In this document: positions 28,105 through 36,661 of the stretch, piece after piece | Layout: each line of letters begins with the position of its first letter | How positions within the stretch are numbered: position 1 is the first letter of the stretch | DNA from: Betaproteobacteria bacterium | Lineage (GTDB): Bacteria; Pseudomonadota; Gammaproteobacteria; Burkholderiales; SG8-39 | Direction: 5' to 3' | DNA length: 64,000 nt | NCBI GenBank assembly: GCA_016713125.1 | Contig: JADJPT010000001.1 | Location: 186,001-250,000, forward strand | Program-made: the position numbers and the translations under genes | The notes under the pieces: generated by a model | Database searches by the model: none | What the model saw: the letters and a program-made list of their open reading frames with translations, nothing else | What the model was told of the DNA's origin: nothing

Positions 28105-30008
28105 CAGTCGCCCGCCTCCGCGTCGTCTTCCGGCACCGGCTTCCTGGGCGAATCGGGCACCTTGCCGAGCAGCCAGTAGTCGAGCACGATGCGCGAGATC
28201 GGCGCCGCGGCGCGTGCGCCGAAACCGCCGTTCTCGACGATGGTCATCAGCGCGATCTTGGGATTCTCGACCGGCGCGAACACGACGAACAGCGAGTGGT
28301 CGCGGTGGCGCTCGGCGATCTTCTTCTCGTCGTACTTCTCGTTCTGCTTCATGCCGATCACCTGCGCGGTACCGGTCTTGCCGCCGCTGGTGTACTGGGC
28401 GCTGGCGAAGGAGCGCGCGCCGGTGCCCTCCTTGTTGACCCCGGCCATCGCGTTCTTCACGAACTCGATGTGCTCGGGCTTCAGGCCGAGGTTGCGCACC
28501 AGCTGCGGCTCGACGTAGCGCCGCTCGCCGTTGCGCAGGTCATCGACGTGCGAGACCAGCCGCGGCTTGTACATCGCGCCGTTGGCCGCCAGCGTGGCGA
28601 TGGCCTGCGCGAGCTGCACCGGGGTGTAGGCGTTGTAGCCCTGGCCGATGCCGATCGAGATGGTCTCGCCCGCGTACCACTTCTGCTGCTCGGGCTTGCG
28701 AAAGCGCCTTTGCTTCCACTCGGGCGAGGGCAGCACGCCGATCGCCTCGCCGTCCAGGTCGATGCCGGTCTTCTGGCCCAGGCCGAAGCGCTTCATGAAC
28801 GCCGAGATGGCGTCGATGCCCATGTCGTTGGCCAGCTGGTAGTAGTAGGTGTCGGAGGACACGACGATGGACTTGTACAGGTCGACGCTGCCGTGCCCGC
28901 CGGGCTTGGAGTCGCGGAAGCGCCGGCCGCCGAACTCGAAGTAGCCCGGATCGCTGATCGTCGAACGCGGGTTGCGCTTGCCCGATTCGAGCGCGGCCAG
29001 CGCCATGAAGGGCTTGAACGTGGAACCCGGCGGGTAGACGCCGGCGATGGCGCGGTTGTTCAGCGGCCGGTCCGGCGAATTGTTCAGCTCGGCCCAGCTC
29101 TGCGGGTCGATGCCGTCGACGAACAGGTTGGGGTCGAAGCCCGGCTTGGAGATGAAGGCCAGCACGCTGCCGGTGTCCGGTTCGATGGCCACCAGCGCGC
29201 CGCGCCGCTCGCCGAACGCCTGCTCGGCGATCTCCTGCAGCTTGATGTCGATGGTCAGCGTGATGTTGTTGCCGGGCTGAGCCGGGGTGCGCGACAGCGT
29301 GCGTATGCCGCGCCCGCCGGCGTCGATCTCTACCTGCTCGAAGCCGGTGGTGCCGTGCAGCTCGCTCTGGTAGCTGCCCTCGACCCCGCTCTTGCCGATG
29401 AAGTCGGTGCCGCGGTAGTTGGCCGCGACGTCGAGTTCCTCCAGCCGCTCCTGGTCCTTCTCGTTGATGCGGCCGATGTAGCCGATCACGTGCGAGGCGG
29501 TGTCGCCGTAGGGATACTGGCGGAACAGCCGCGCGCGGATCTCGACGCCCGGGAAGCGGTAGCGGTTGGCCGCGAAGCGCGCCACCTCCTCGTCGGAGAG
29601 CCGCGTGCGGATCGGCAGGCTCTCGGCGTTGCGCGTCTCGCCGAGCAGCTTCCTGAAGCGGTTGCGGTCCTTGGTCTGGATCTCGACGATCTCGCCGAGC
29701 TCGGCGATGGTGTTGTCCAGGTCGCGCACCTTGGCGGGCATGATCTCCAGGGTGTAGGCCGAGTAGTTGCGCGCCAGCACCACGCCGTTGCGGTCGAGGA
29801 TCAGGCCGCGGTTGGGCGCGATCGGCACCACCGAAATGCGGTTGTCCTCGGCCTTGGTGCGGTAGTAATCGTGCTGCAGGACCTGCAGCCAGGCGAAGCG
29901 CACGAACAGGATGGCGAACGCGATCAGCACCGCCGCGCCGGCCACGCCGATGCGCAGCTGGAAGTAATAAAGCTCGCGCTCGTGGTTTTTGAGCTCGGCC
30001 AGTCTCAT
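28104..30008 (-). CDS. mrdA: Penicillin-binding protein 2 (transpeptidase) MrdA
   Basis: A 634-aa class B PBP with one N-terminal membrane helix (about 20-40), a dimerisation/pedestal domain (about 60-230) and the transpeptidase domain. Catalytic motifs: S329-x-x-K332 in PPGSTFKPF, SSD at about 384-386 in place of SxN, and KTG at 544-546 in SGGKTGTAQV. It cross-links peptidoglycan in the elongasome. Positioned between mreD and rodA as usual. Confidence 0.96.
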   Translation of the reverse strand: MRLAELKNHERELYYFQLRIGVAGAAVLIAFAILFVRFAWLQVLQHDYYRTKAEDNRISVVPIAPNRGLILDRNGVVLARNYSAYTLEIMPAKVRDLDNTIAELGEIVEIQTKDRNRFRKLLGETRNAESLPIRTRLSDEEVARFAANRYRFPGVEIRARLFRQYPYGDTASHVIGYIGRINEKDQERLEELDVAANYRGTDFIGKSGVEGSYQSELHGTTGFEQVEIDAGGRGIRTLSRTPAQPGNNITLTIDIKLQEIAEQAFGERRGALVAIEPDTGSVLAFISKPGFDPNLFVDGIDPQSWAELNNSPDRPLNNRAIAGVYPPGSTFKPFMALAALESGKRNPRSTISDPGYFEFGGRRFRDSKPGGHGSVDLYKSIVVSSDTYYYQLANDMGIDAISAFMKRFGLGQKTGIDLDGEAIGVLPSPEWKQRRFRKPEQQKWYAGETISIGIGQGYNAYTPVQLAQAIATLAANGAMYKPRLVSHVDDLRNGERRYVEPQLVRNLGLKPEHIEFVKNAMAGVNKEGTGARSFASAQYTSGGKTGTAQVIGMKQNEKYDEKKIAERHRDHSLFVVFAPVENPKIALMTIVENGGFGARAAAPISRIVLDYWLLGKVPDSPRKPVPEDDAEAGD

Positions 30009-30018
30009 CGGGTCGCGC

Positions 30019-30537
30019 TCAGATCGGGCGGGTGTCGTCGACTTCGACGGGGCGGCGCTGCGGGGCGAGCAGCACGAAGCTCAGCACCGGCCACAACAGC
30101 GCGGCGAGCAGCGGGCCGACCAGCACGGTCCAGCCCGGGAACGCACCGCCCGCCGCCATGCGCACGCCGACGCCGACCAGTTGCACCGAGAGCAACAGCG
30201 CGGCGATGTGCATGGCCTGCTGCAGCCAGGGAAACCACAGGATGCGGCGCGACAGCGTGATGGCGAAGAACGCGATCAGCGAATAGGTCAGCGCGTGCTC
30301 GCCGAGCAGCACGCCGTTGCCGGTGTCCATCAGCAGGCCCAGCGTCCAGGCCACGCCCAGCCCGACCAGGCGCGGCTGGCGCACGCACCAGAAGGTCAGC
30401 GTGAGGGCGACGAAATCGGGCACCAGCGTGAGGTCCTTCCAGGGCAGGAAATTGAGCAGCAGCGCGATCGCGAACGAGATCACGATGGTGCTCACGCGCA
30501 CCGGCAGCAGGATGTACTGCGGGCGTTCAAAGACCAT
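30019..30537 (-). CDS. mreD: Rod shape-determining protein MreD
   Basis: A 172-aa protein with five to six helices. The MreD pattern VPDFVALTLTFWCVRQPRLVG and GLGVAWTLGLLMDTGNG is visible, with FAITLSRRILWFPWLQQA in the second half. It is a membrane component of the elongation complex. Placed 11 bp after mreC and 10 bp before mrdA. Confidence 0.93.
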   Translation of the reverse strand: MVFERPQYILLPVRVSTIVISFAIALLLNFLPWKDLTLVPDFVALTLTFWCVRQPRLVGLGVAWTLGLLMDTGNGVLLGEHALTYSLIAFFAITLSRRILWFPWLQQAMHIAALLLSVQLVGVGVRMAAGGAFPGWTVLVGPLLAALLWPVLSFVLLAPQRRPVEVDDTRPI

Positions 30538-30548
30538 GGCTGCCCACC

Positions 30549-31475
30549 TCAGCGGCCATCGGCGGCCTCCTTCCTGCGCTTGACCCGCACCTTGCCCTTG
30601 CGCTCGATCTGCGGCACGGCTTCGTCCGGGTAATCCGGCAGCCTGGCGTTCGAGCTGAGTACCAGCAGGTAGCGGTTGCGCTCGACGCCGGCGGCCGGCT
30701 GGCAGACGATGCGCGCGAAGGCCGCCGAGGCGTCGCGCTCGACGCGCACCACGCTGGCCACCGGCAGTCCCGGCGGGTAGGTGCCGTCGATGCCCGAGGT
30801 CACCAGCCGGTCGCCGTTCTGGATTTCGGCGTTGGCGGCGAGAAAGCGCAACTCAAGCGCGCCGCTGGCGCCGCCGCCGAAGGCCACCGCGCGCAGGCCG
30901 TTCCTGACCACCTGCACCGGGATGGCCTGGTCCTTGTCGGTGAGCAGCGTGACCTCCGAAACCATCGGATGCGTGCGCGTCACCTGGCCGACCACGCCGG
31001 AATCGTCGATCACCGCCTGCCCGGCGCGCACGCCCTGCGAGGAGCCCTTGTCGACCATCAGTTTGCGCGTGTAGGGGTCGCGGCCGGAGTACAGCACCTC
31101 GACCGGCGTGGCCTTGTGCTCGAGCCGTTCGAGGGCGCCGATCAGCCGGCGCAGCTGCGCCAGCTCGGCCGAGGTCGCCTCGTAGCGCTGCGCGTTCTGC
31201 GCCGTGACCACCAGCTTGGCGCGCAGCTCGGCGTTTTCCTTCTGCAGCGAGGATTGCGAGGCGAAGAAGCCGATGACGCGTTCGAACAGCTGGCCCGGCG
31301 CGGTGGCGATCTGCTGCAGCGGATAGGCGGCGATGCCGATCACGCTGCGTATGGATTCGGCGTACTTGAAGCGCGCGTCGGCCACCAGCAGGGCAACCGA
31401 CAGCGAAGCGAAGAACGCGAGGCGGACGAGCGGGGCGGGCCCGCGCTTGAAGAACGGCGGGGGCGTGTGCTCCAT
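30549..31475 (-). CDS. mreC: Rod shape-determining protein MreC
   Basis: A 308-aa protein: a short cytoplasmic N-terminus, one membrane helix (LVRLAFFASLSVALLVADA), a coiled coil (about 70-110, SLQKENAELRAKL) and a two-lobe beta-barrel periplasmic domain including GVVGQVTRTHPMVSEVTLLTDKD and TSGIDGTYPPGLPV. The C-terminus is basic (KGKVRVKRRKEA). MreC links MreB to PBP2. 10 bp after mreB. Confidence 0.95.
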   Translation of the reverse strand: MEHTPPPFFKRGPAPLVRLAFFASLSVALLVADARFKYAESIRSVIGIAAYPLQQIATAPGQLFERVIGFFASQSSLQKENAELRAKLVVTAQNAQRYEATSAELAQLRRLIGALERLEHKATPVEVLYSGRDPYTRKLMVDKGSSQGVRAGQAVIDDSGVVGQVTRTHPMVSEVTLLTDKDQAIPVQVVRNGLRAVAFGGGASGALELRFLAANAEIQNGDRLVTSGIDGTYPPGLPVASVVRVERDASAAFARIVCQPAAGVERNRYLLVLSSNARLPDYPDEAVPQIERKGKVRVKRRKEAADGR

Positions 31476-31485
31476 GCCCCCCTAC

Positions 31486-32529
31486 TCAATCGTTCGTGAA
31501 GATGGGACCGAAGTGCTCCATCTTCTCGAGCGCCTTGCCCGAGCCGCGCACCACGCAGGTGAGCGGGTCGTCGGCGACGATGACGGGCAGGCCGGTCTCT
31601 TCCATCAGCAGGCGGTCGAGGTCGCGCAGCAGCGCGCCTCCGCCGGTCAGCACCATGCCCTTCTCGGCGATGTCGGCGCCGAGTTCGGGCGGCGTCTGCT
31701 CGAGCGCCTGCTTCACCGCCGAGACGATCTGGTTCAGCGGTTCGGTGAGCGCCTCGAGGATCTCGTTCGAGCTGATCGTGAAACTGCGCGGGATGCCCTC
31801 GGCGAGGTTGCGGCCCTTCACTTCCATCTCGCGCACTTCGGAGCCGGGGAACGCCGAGCCGATCTCCTTCTTGATCATCTCGGCGGTGGTCTCGCCGATA
31901 AGCATGCCGTAGTTGCGGCGGATGTAGTTGATGATCGCCTCGTCGAACTTGTCGCCGCCGACGCGCACCGAACCGGAATACACCATGCCGCCCAGCGAGA
32001 TCACGCCGACTTCGGTGGTGCCGCCGCCGATGTCGACCACCATCGAGCCGGTGGCCTCCGCAACCGGCAGGTCGGCGCCGATCGCCGCGGCCATCGGCTC
32101 CTCGATCAGGTACACCTGGCTGGCGCCGGCGCCGAGCGCGGATTCGCGAATGGCGCGCCGCTCGACCTGGGTCGAGCCGCAGGGCACGCAGATGATGATG
32201 CGCGGGGAAGGCGAGAACAGCCGCGAATCGTGCACCTTCTTGATGAACTGCTTGAGCATCTGCTCGGTGACCGTGAAGTCGGCGATCACGCCGTCCTTCA
32301 TCGGCCGGATGGCGGTGATGTTGCCCGGCGTCTTGCCCAGCATCATCTTGGCTTCCTTGCCGACCGCCTGTATGGTCTTCTTGGCGTTCGGGCCGCCTTC
32401 CTGGCGGATGGCGACCACCGAAGGCTCGTCGAGGACGATGCCCTTGCCGCGCACGTAAATGAGCGTGTTCGCGGTGCCCAGATCGATGGCCAGGTCGTTG
32501 GAAAAGTAGCTGCGCAGAAAACCGAACAT
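31486..32529 (-). CDS. mreB: Rod shape-determining actin-like protein MreB
   Basis: A 347-aa actin-fold ATPase. It begins MFGFLRSYFSNDLAIDLGTANTLIY (phosphate 1 region IDLGTANT), contains VVDIGGGTTEVGVISLGG (phosphate 2), VGGDKFDEAI and VLTGGGALLRDLDRLL (adenosine motif). First gene of a five-gene elongation operon read leftward, divergent from gatC. Confidence 0.97.
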   Translation of the reverse strand: MFGFLRSYFSNDLAIDLGTANTLIYVRGKGIVLDEPSVVAIRQEGGPNAKKTIQAVGKEAKMMLGKTPGNITAIRPMKDGVIADFTVTEQMLKQFIKKVHDSRLFSPSPRIIICVPCGSTQVERRAIRESALGAGASQVYLIEEPMAAAIGADLPVAEATGSMVVDIGGGTTEVGVISLGGMVYSGSVRVGGDKFDEAIINYIRRNYGMLIGETTAEMIKKEIGSAFPGSEVREMEVKGRNLAEGIPRSFTISSNEILEALTEPLNQIVSAVKQALEQTPPELGADIAEKGMVLTGGGALLRDLDRLLMEETGLPVIVADDPLTCVVRGSGKALEKMEHFGPIFTND

Positions 32530-32680
32530 GTGGGTGCCGTTGACCTTGTCCTGAAGTGCCTGAAATGCGGCCTTAACTTCGACAGCTAAGGCTGCGTGAT
32601 CAAAGGTCTATATGATACCCTAACAGGGCTGCGCAACGTGCCGCAGCCGCCCTTTTTCAGCCTGTTTTCCGTACTGCACC
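32530..32680. promoter_or_regulatory. Divergent promoter region between mreB and gatC
   Basis: A short AT-rich block, GGTCTATATGATACCCTAAC (about 32605-32624), stands out in GC-rich surroundings and could hold -10 elements for both directions (TATGAT on plus; TATCAT on minus with TTGCGC upstream). Just downstream on plus, GGCTGCG and CGCAGCC flank an 8-base loop and precede CCGCCCTTTTT, a possible attenuator before gatC. Assigned by composition only. Confidence 0.35.
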
Positions 32681-32967
32681 ATGTCCCTGACCTCGCCCAG
32701 ATCCGCCGCGTCGCCGGCCTCGCCCGCATCGCCGTCAGCGAGGAGGAGGCGCGCGCCACCGCCGAGCAGCTGGCCGGCGTGCTCGGCCTGATCGCCGAGA
32801 TGCAGGCGGTGGACACGACCGGCGTCGAGCCCATGTCGCATGCACTGGACGTGGTGCAGCGGCTGCGCGAGGACGCCGTGACCGAGATCGACCGGCACGC
32901 CGAGTTCCAGGCCATCGCCCCGGCCGTCGAGGCCGGGCTCTATCTGGTCCCCAAGGTCATCGAATAG
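32681..32967 (+). CDS. gatC: Asp-tRNA(Asn)/Glu-tRNA(Gln) amidotransferase subunit GatC, N-terminal frameshift
   Basis: The body shows the GatC pattern AQIRRVAGLARIAVSEEEA, GLIAEMQAVDTTGVEPMSHA, RLREDAVTE and LYLVPKVIE. The natural start looks like ATG 32681 (MSLT) with one C missing at about 32691; inserting it gives MSLTLAQIRRVAG in frame. Without that change the frame is open only from an ATG at 32596 inside the promoter region. About 96 aa when repaired. GatC holds GatA and GatB together for indirect Gln/Asn-tRNA charging. Confidence 0.85.
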
Positions 32968-33023
32968 GGCGGCCCCGGGCCCCGCGCCCGGCGCGAGTCC
33001 CCCACGCTCCCGACACTCCCAAC

Positions 33024-34485
33024 GTGCTGAACTCCTCCGTCACCGAAATCGCCGCGGCGCTGGCCGAGCGCAAGGTCTCCAGCCTCGAGCTCACGCAGCT
33101 GTTCCTCGAGCGCATCGCGCGGCTGAACGGCGAGCTGAACGCCTACATCACCGTCAGCGCGGAGCGTGCGCTGGCCGATGCGCGCGCCGCCGACGCGCGG
33201 CTGGCCGCCGGCGAGCGCGGCCCGCTGCTGGGCGTGCCGCTGGCGCACAAGGACATCTTCTGCACGCGCGGCCTGCCGACCACCTGCGGCTCGAAGATGC
33301 TGGCCAACTTCGTTTCGCCCTACGACGCGCACGTGATCGAGCGCTTCGCCCGGGCCGGTGCGGTGATGCTGGGCAAGACCAACATGGACGAATTCGCCAT
33401 GGGCTCGTCCAACGAAACCTCGTATTTCGGCCCGGTGCGCAACCCCTGGAAGACCAGCGCGGTGCCCGGCGGCTCCTCGGGCGGGTCGGCGGCGGCGGTG
33501 GCCGCGCGCATGGCGCCGGCGGCGACCGGCACCGACACCGGCGGTTCGATACGCCAGCCCGCCGCGCTGTCCGGCATCTGCGGCCTGAAGCCCACCTACG
33601 GGGTGGTGTCGCGCTACGGCATGATCGCCTACGCCTCCTCGCTGGACCAGGGCGGGCCGATGGGTCGCAGCGCGGCGGACCTGGCCGCCCTGCTCAACGT
33701 GATGGCCGGACCGGATGTGCGCGACTCGACCAGCCTGGAGCGCCCCGCCGAGGACTACACGCGCGAACTCGGCCGCCCGGTCGAGGGCCTGCGCATCGGC
33801 CTGCCGCGCGAATATTTCGGCGCCGGCGTGGATCCCGACGTGGCGGCGCGCGTGCGCGAGGCGGTGCGCTGGTTCGAGGCACGCGGCGCGAAGACGGTCG
33901 AGGTCAGCCTGCCCAACACGCGCCTGTCGGTGCCCTGCTATTACGTGCTGGCGCCGGCCGAGGCCTCGTCCAACCTGTCGCGCTTCGACGGCGTGCGCTA
34001 CGGCCACCGCGCGCAGGACTATGCCGACCTGCGCGAGATGTACGCCAGGAGCCGCGCCGAGGGCTTCGGCGCCGAGGTGAAGCGCCGCATCATGACCGGC
34101 ACCTACGTGCTGTCCGCACGGTTACTACGACGCCTACTACCTGCAGGCGCAGAAGCTGCGCCGCCTGGTGGCCCGCGATTTCGCCGACGCCTTCGCGCAG
34201 TGCGACCTGATCCTCGGGCCCACCACCCCGTCGACCGCGTTCGAGCTGGGCGCCAAGACCGGCGATCCGGTGCAGATGTACCTCAACGACATCTTCACCA
34301 TCGCGGTGAACCTGGCCGGCCTGCCCGGCCTGTCGATCCCCTGCGGTTTCGACACCGCCGGCCTGCCGGTCGGCCTGCAGATCGTCGGCGACTACTTTTC
34401 CGAGGCGCGCATGCTGGCCGCGGCGCACGCCTACCAGCAGGACAGCGACTGGCATGTCCGCGTGCCGACCGGGACGCCGCTGTGA
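33024..34485 (+). CDS. gatA: Asp-tRNA(Asn)/Glu-tRNA(Gln) amidotransferase subunit GatA, frameshifted
   Basis: An amidase-signature enzyme of about 486 aa that releases ammonia from glutamine. The Ser-cisSer-Lys triad is visible as K76 (PLAHKDIF), S151 (GGSSGGSAAAV) and S175 (TDTGGSIRQPA). At 34116 an extra G breaks the frame within TYVLS-HGYYDAYYLQAQK; the remainder continues to QDSDWHVRVPTGTPL and a TGA at 34483-34485. GTG 33024 is the start. The stop overlaps a lipoprotein gene start (GTGA). Probably essential if no GlnRS is encoded, so a sequence error is more likely than a true mutation. Confidence 0.94.
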
Positions 34486-35026
34486 GCGTACGCCTGCGCC
34501 TGCTGATCCTGTCGGCCGCCTGCGCCGGCACGCTGCTCGGCTGCGGGAGCGTGCAGGAACCGGCGCGCGAGATCGGCGGCATCACGGGCGGCGAAGCGCC
34601 GGCGTCCGCGCCTGCCGCGTCGCGGCCGCCGCAGCCGCGGTCGCCACAGGCGAAGAGCGGCGCGGCGGTGGTCGGCGCGCCCGCCCGGCTCAACATCTCC
34701 TCGGTGTGCAACGCGCGCGACGAGGCGGGCTATGCGGGAATCGATCCGCGCAGGTGGCCGACGGTGCGGTGCGCGAGCTGCAGGCAAGGATCGAGGTGCC
34801 CAGGCGCGGCTCGTGCAGCTTCCAGCTCGCCGACTTCCGCCAGACGCGCGACGCGCCGCACGTCGAGCTGATGTCGCGCACGGGCGGGACCTGCACCGTG
34901 CGCATGTGGGAGCAGCAGGGCCGCCTCACCGTGGCCTTCTCCGACTGCCACGACAAATGCTCGAGCGGCGCTTTCGAACACATCTGGCCGATCCAGCTGC
35001 GCGCCGCCGACGGCGCCTGCAGCTGA
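34482..35026 (+). CDS. Putative lipoprotein within the gatCAB operon, frameshifted
   Basis: GTG 34482 overlaps the gatA stop by 4 bases. The N-terminus is a lipoprotein signal, LILSAACAGTLLGCGS, with the lipobox cysteine at about 21, followed by a Pro/Ala-rich linker. At about 34752, after GYAGIDP, the frame must shift to reach VADGAVRELQARIEVPRRG and a cysteine-containing domain (GSCSFQL, GGTCTVRM, SDCHDKCSSGAFEHIW) that ends at 35026. About 180 aa. The four or more paired cysteines suit a disulfide-stabilised periplasmic protein. No family recognised. Confidence 0.6.
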
Positions 35027-35040
35027 GGGAGGGGCGCGCC

Positions 35041-36474
35041 ATGCAATGGGAAATCGTCATCGGCCTGGAGACGCATGCGCAGCTGGCCACGCGCAGCAAG
35101 ATCTTCTCCGGCGCCTCCACCGCGTTCGGCGCCGCGCCCAACACCCAGGCCTCCGCCGTCGACATGGCGCTGCCCGGCGTGCTGCCGGTGCTGAACAAAG
35201 CAGCCGTGGAACTGGCGATCCGTTTCGGCCTGGCGATCGGCGCCACCGTGGCGCCGCGCTCGGTGTTCGCGCGCAAGAACTACTTCTACCCCGACCTGCC
35301 CAAGGGCTACCAGATCAGCCAGTACGAACTGCCGGTGGTGCAGCACGGCAGCCTGTCGTTCGTGTCGCCCGAGGGCGGCGAGAAGACGGTGCGCATCCTG
35401 CGCGCGCACCTCGAGGAGGACGCAGGCAAGTCGCTGCACGAGGATTTTCACGGCATGTCGGGCATCGACCTGAACCGCGCCGGCACGCCGCTGCTCGAGA
35501 TCGTCACCGAGCCCGACCTGCGCGGTGCGAAGGATGCGGTGGCCTATGCACGCACGCTGCACGCCCTGGTGCGCTGGATAGGCATCTGTGACGGCAACAT
35601 GCAGGAGGGCTCGTTCCGCTGCGACGCCAACGTCTCGGTGCGCCGCCCGGGCGCGCCGCTGGGCACGCGCTGCGAGATCAAGAACCTCAACTCCTTCCGC
35701 TTCATGGAGCAGGCCATCGACTACGAGGTGCGCCGCCAGATCGAGCTGATCGAGGACGGCGGCACGGTGGTGCAGGAAACCCGGCTGTACGACCCCGACC
35801 GCGACGAGACGCGCTCGATGCGTTCCAAGGAGGACGCGCAGGACTATCGCTACTTCCCCGACCCCGATCTGCTGCCGCTGCTGATCGCCGCAGCCGACAT
35901 CGAGCGGGTGCGCGCGACGATGCCCGAGCTGCCGCAGGCCAGACGCGAGCGCTTCCAGAGCGAGTACGGATTGTCTGCCTACGATGCCGATGCTTTGACC
36001 GGGGCGCGCGAGAGCGCCGATTACTTCGAGGCCCTGGTGAAGGCCGGCGCGGCCGAGCCCAAGCTGTGCGCCAACTGGCAGACTGGGGAACTGGCTGCGG
36101 CGCTCAAGCGCGACGGTCTGGAGATCGCCGCCTGCCCGGTCTCGGCGGCAGCGCTGGGCGGCCTGCTCAGGCGCATCGCCGACGGCACCCTGTCGGGCAA
36201 GATGGCCAAGGAAGTGTTCGAGGCGATGTGGGCCGGCGAGGGCGCCGCGGACGCCATCATCGAGGCCCGCGGCCTGAAACAGATTTCCGACTCGGGCGCC
36301 ATCGAGAAGCTGGTCGACGAGGTGCTGGCCGCCAACGCCAGATCGGTCGAGGAATTCCGCGCCGGCAAGGAGAAGGCCTTCAACTCCCTGGTCGGCCAGG
36401 TCATGAAGGCCACCAAGGGCAAGGCCAATCCCGCGCAGGTCAACGAGATCCTCAAGCGCAAACTCGGCGCCTGA
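35041..36474 (+). CDS. gatB: Asp-tRNA(Asn)/Glu-tRNA(Gln) amidotransferase subunit GatB
   Basis: A 477-aa GatB/GatE family protein. It starts MQWEIVIGLETHAQLATRSK and shows YFYPDLPKGYQISQYE, EEDAGKSLHE, GIDLNRAGTPLLEIVTEPD, the Cys-flanked GSFRCDANVSVR, QDYRYFPDPDLLPL and the C-terminal YqeY-like tail NSLVGQVMKATKGKANPAQV. It activates Glu/Asp-tRNA and carries the transamidation site. The start follows a GAGGGAGGGG site 14 bp after the lipoprotein gene. Confidence 0.96.
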   Translation: MQWEIVIGLETHAQLATRSKIFSGASTAFGAAPNTQASAVDMALPGVLPVLNKAAVELAIRFGLAIGATVAPRSVFARKNYFYPDLPKGYQISQYELPVVQHGSLSFVSPEGGEKTVRILRAHLEEDAGKSLHEDFHGMSGIDLNRAGTPLLEIVTEPDLRGAKDAVAYARTLHALVRWIGICDGNMQEGSFRCDANVSVRRPGAPLGTRCEIKNLNSFRFMEQAIDYEVRRQIELIEDGGTVVQETRLYDPDRDETRSMRSKEDAQDYRYFPDPDLLPLLIAAADIERVRATMPELPQARRERFQSEYGLSAYDADALTGARESADYFEALVKAGAAEPKLCANWQTGELAAALKRDGLEIAACPVSAAALGGLLRRIADGTLSGKMAKEVFEAMWAGEGAADAIIEARGLKQISDSGAIEKLVDEVLAANARSVEEFRAGKEKAFNSLVGQVMKATKGKANPAQVNEILKRKLGA

Positions 36475-36493
36475 CCCCGCCAGCCGAACCCCC

Positions 36494-36605
36494 TCCCGAC
36501 CTCAACGGAGTAGCCCGGGGGGTACGGGGGGCGCAGCCCCTGCGGGATCGATCCGTCTCCCGATCTCAACAGAACCCCGGGGGGTACGGGGGGCGCAGCC
36601 CCCTG
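36494..36605 (+). repeat. Tandem pair of GC-rich repeats after gatB
   Basis: Two near-identical units, 36494-36541 and 36558-36605, 64 bp apart, each read TCCCGA-CTCAAC-(A/G)GA then CCCGGGGGGTACGGGGGGCGCAGCCCC in pieces of CCCGGGGGGTACGGGGGG and CGCAGCCCC. The GGGGGGCGC/AGCCCC part can fold. The same core is present in reverse at 24084-24118 and, degraded, at 22184-22202. They lie in a convergent gap. Confidence 0.75.
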
Positions 36606-36621
36606 TACCTAGTTTTCCAGG

Positions 36622-36661
36622 GTTCTGACTCACAAGGGCTTCGCCCTTGATGAGTCAGAAC
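36622..36661. terminator. Long hairpin at the end of the J-like gene, likely bidirectional terminator
   Basis: GTTCTGACTCA (36622-36632) pairs with TGAGTCAGAAC (36651-36661), and inside it CAAGGGC pairs with GCCCTTG around a TTC loop. The right arm contains the stop codon of the minus-strand J-like gene. No T-run flanks it, so termination efficiency is uncertain; the position between convergent genes supports the call. Confidence 0.6.

Noticed and set aside
34105..34130. Programmed ribosomal frameshifting in gatA
   Set aside because: No slippery heptamer or downstream structure is evident, and similar indels occur in many unrelated genes nearby.
36494..36605. CRISPR-like array
   Set aside because: Only two units, with no spacer variety and no cas genes.
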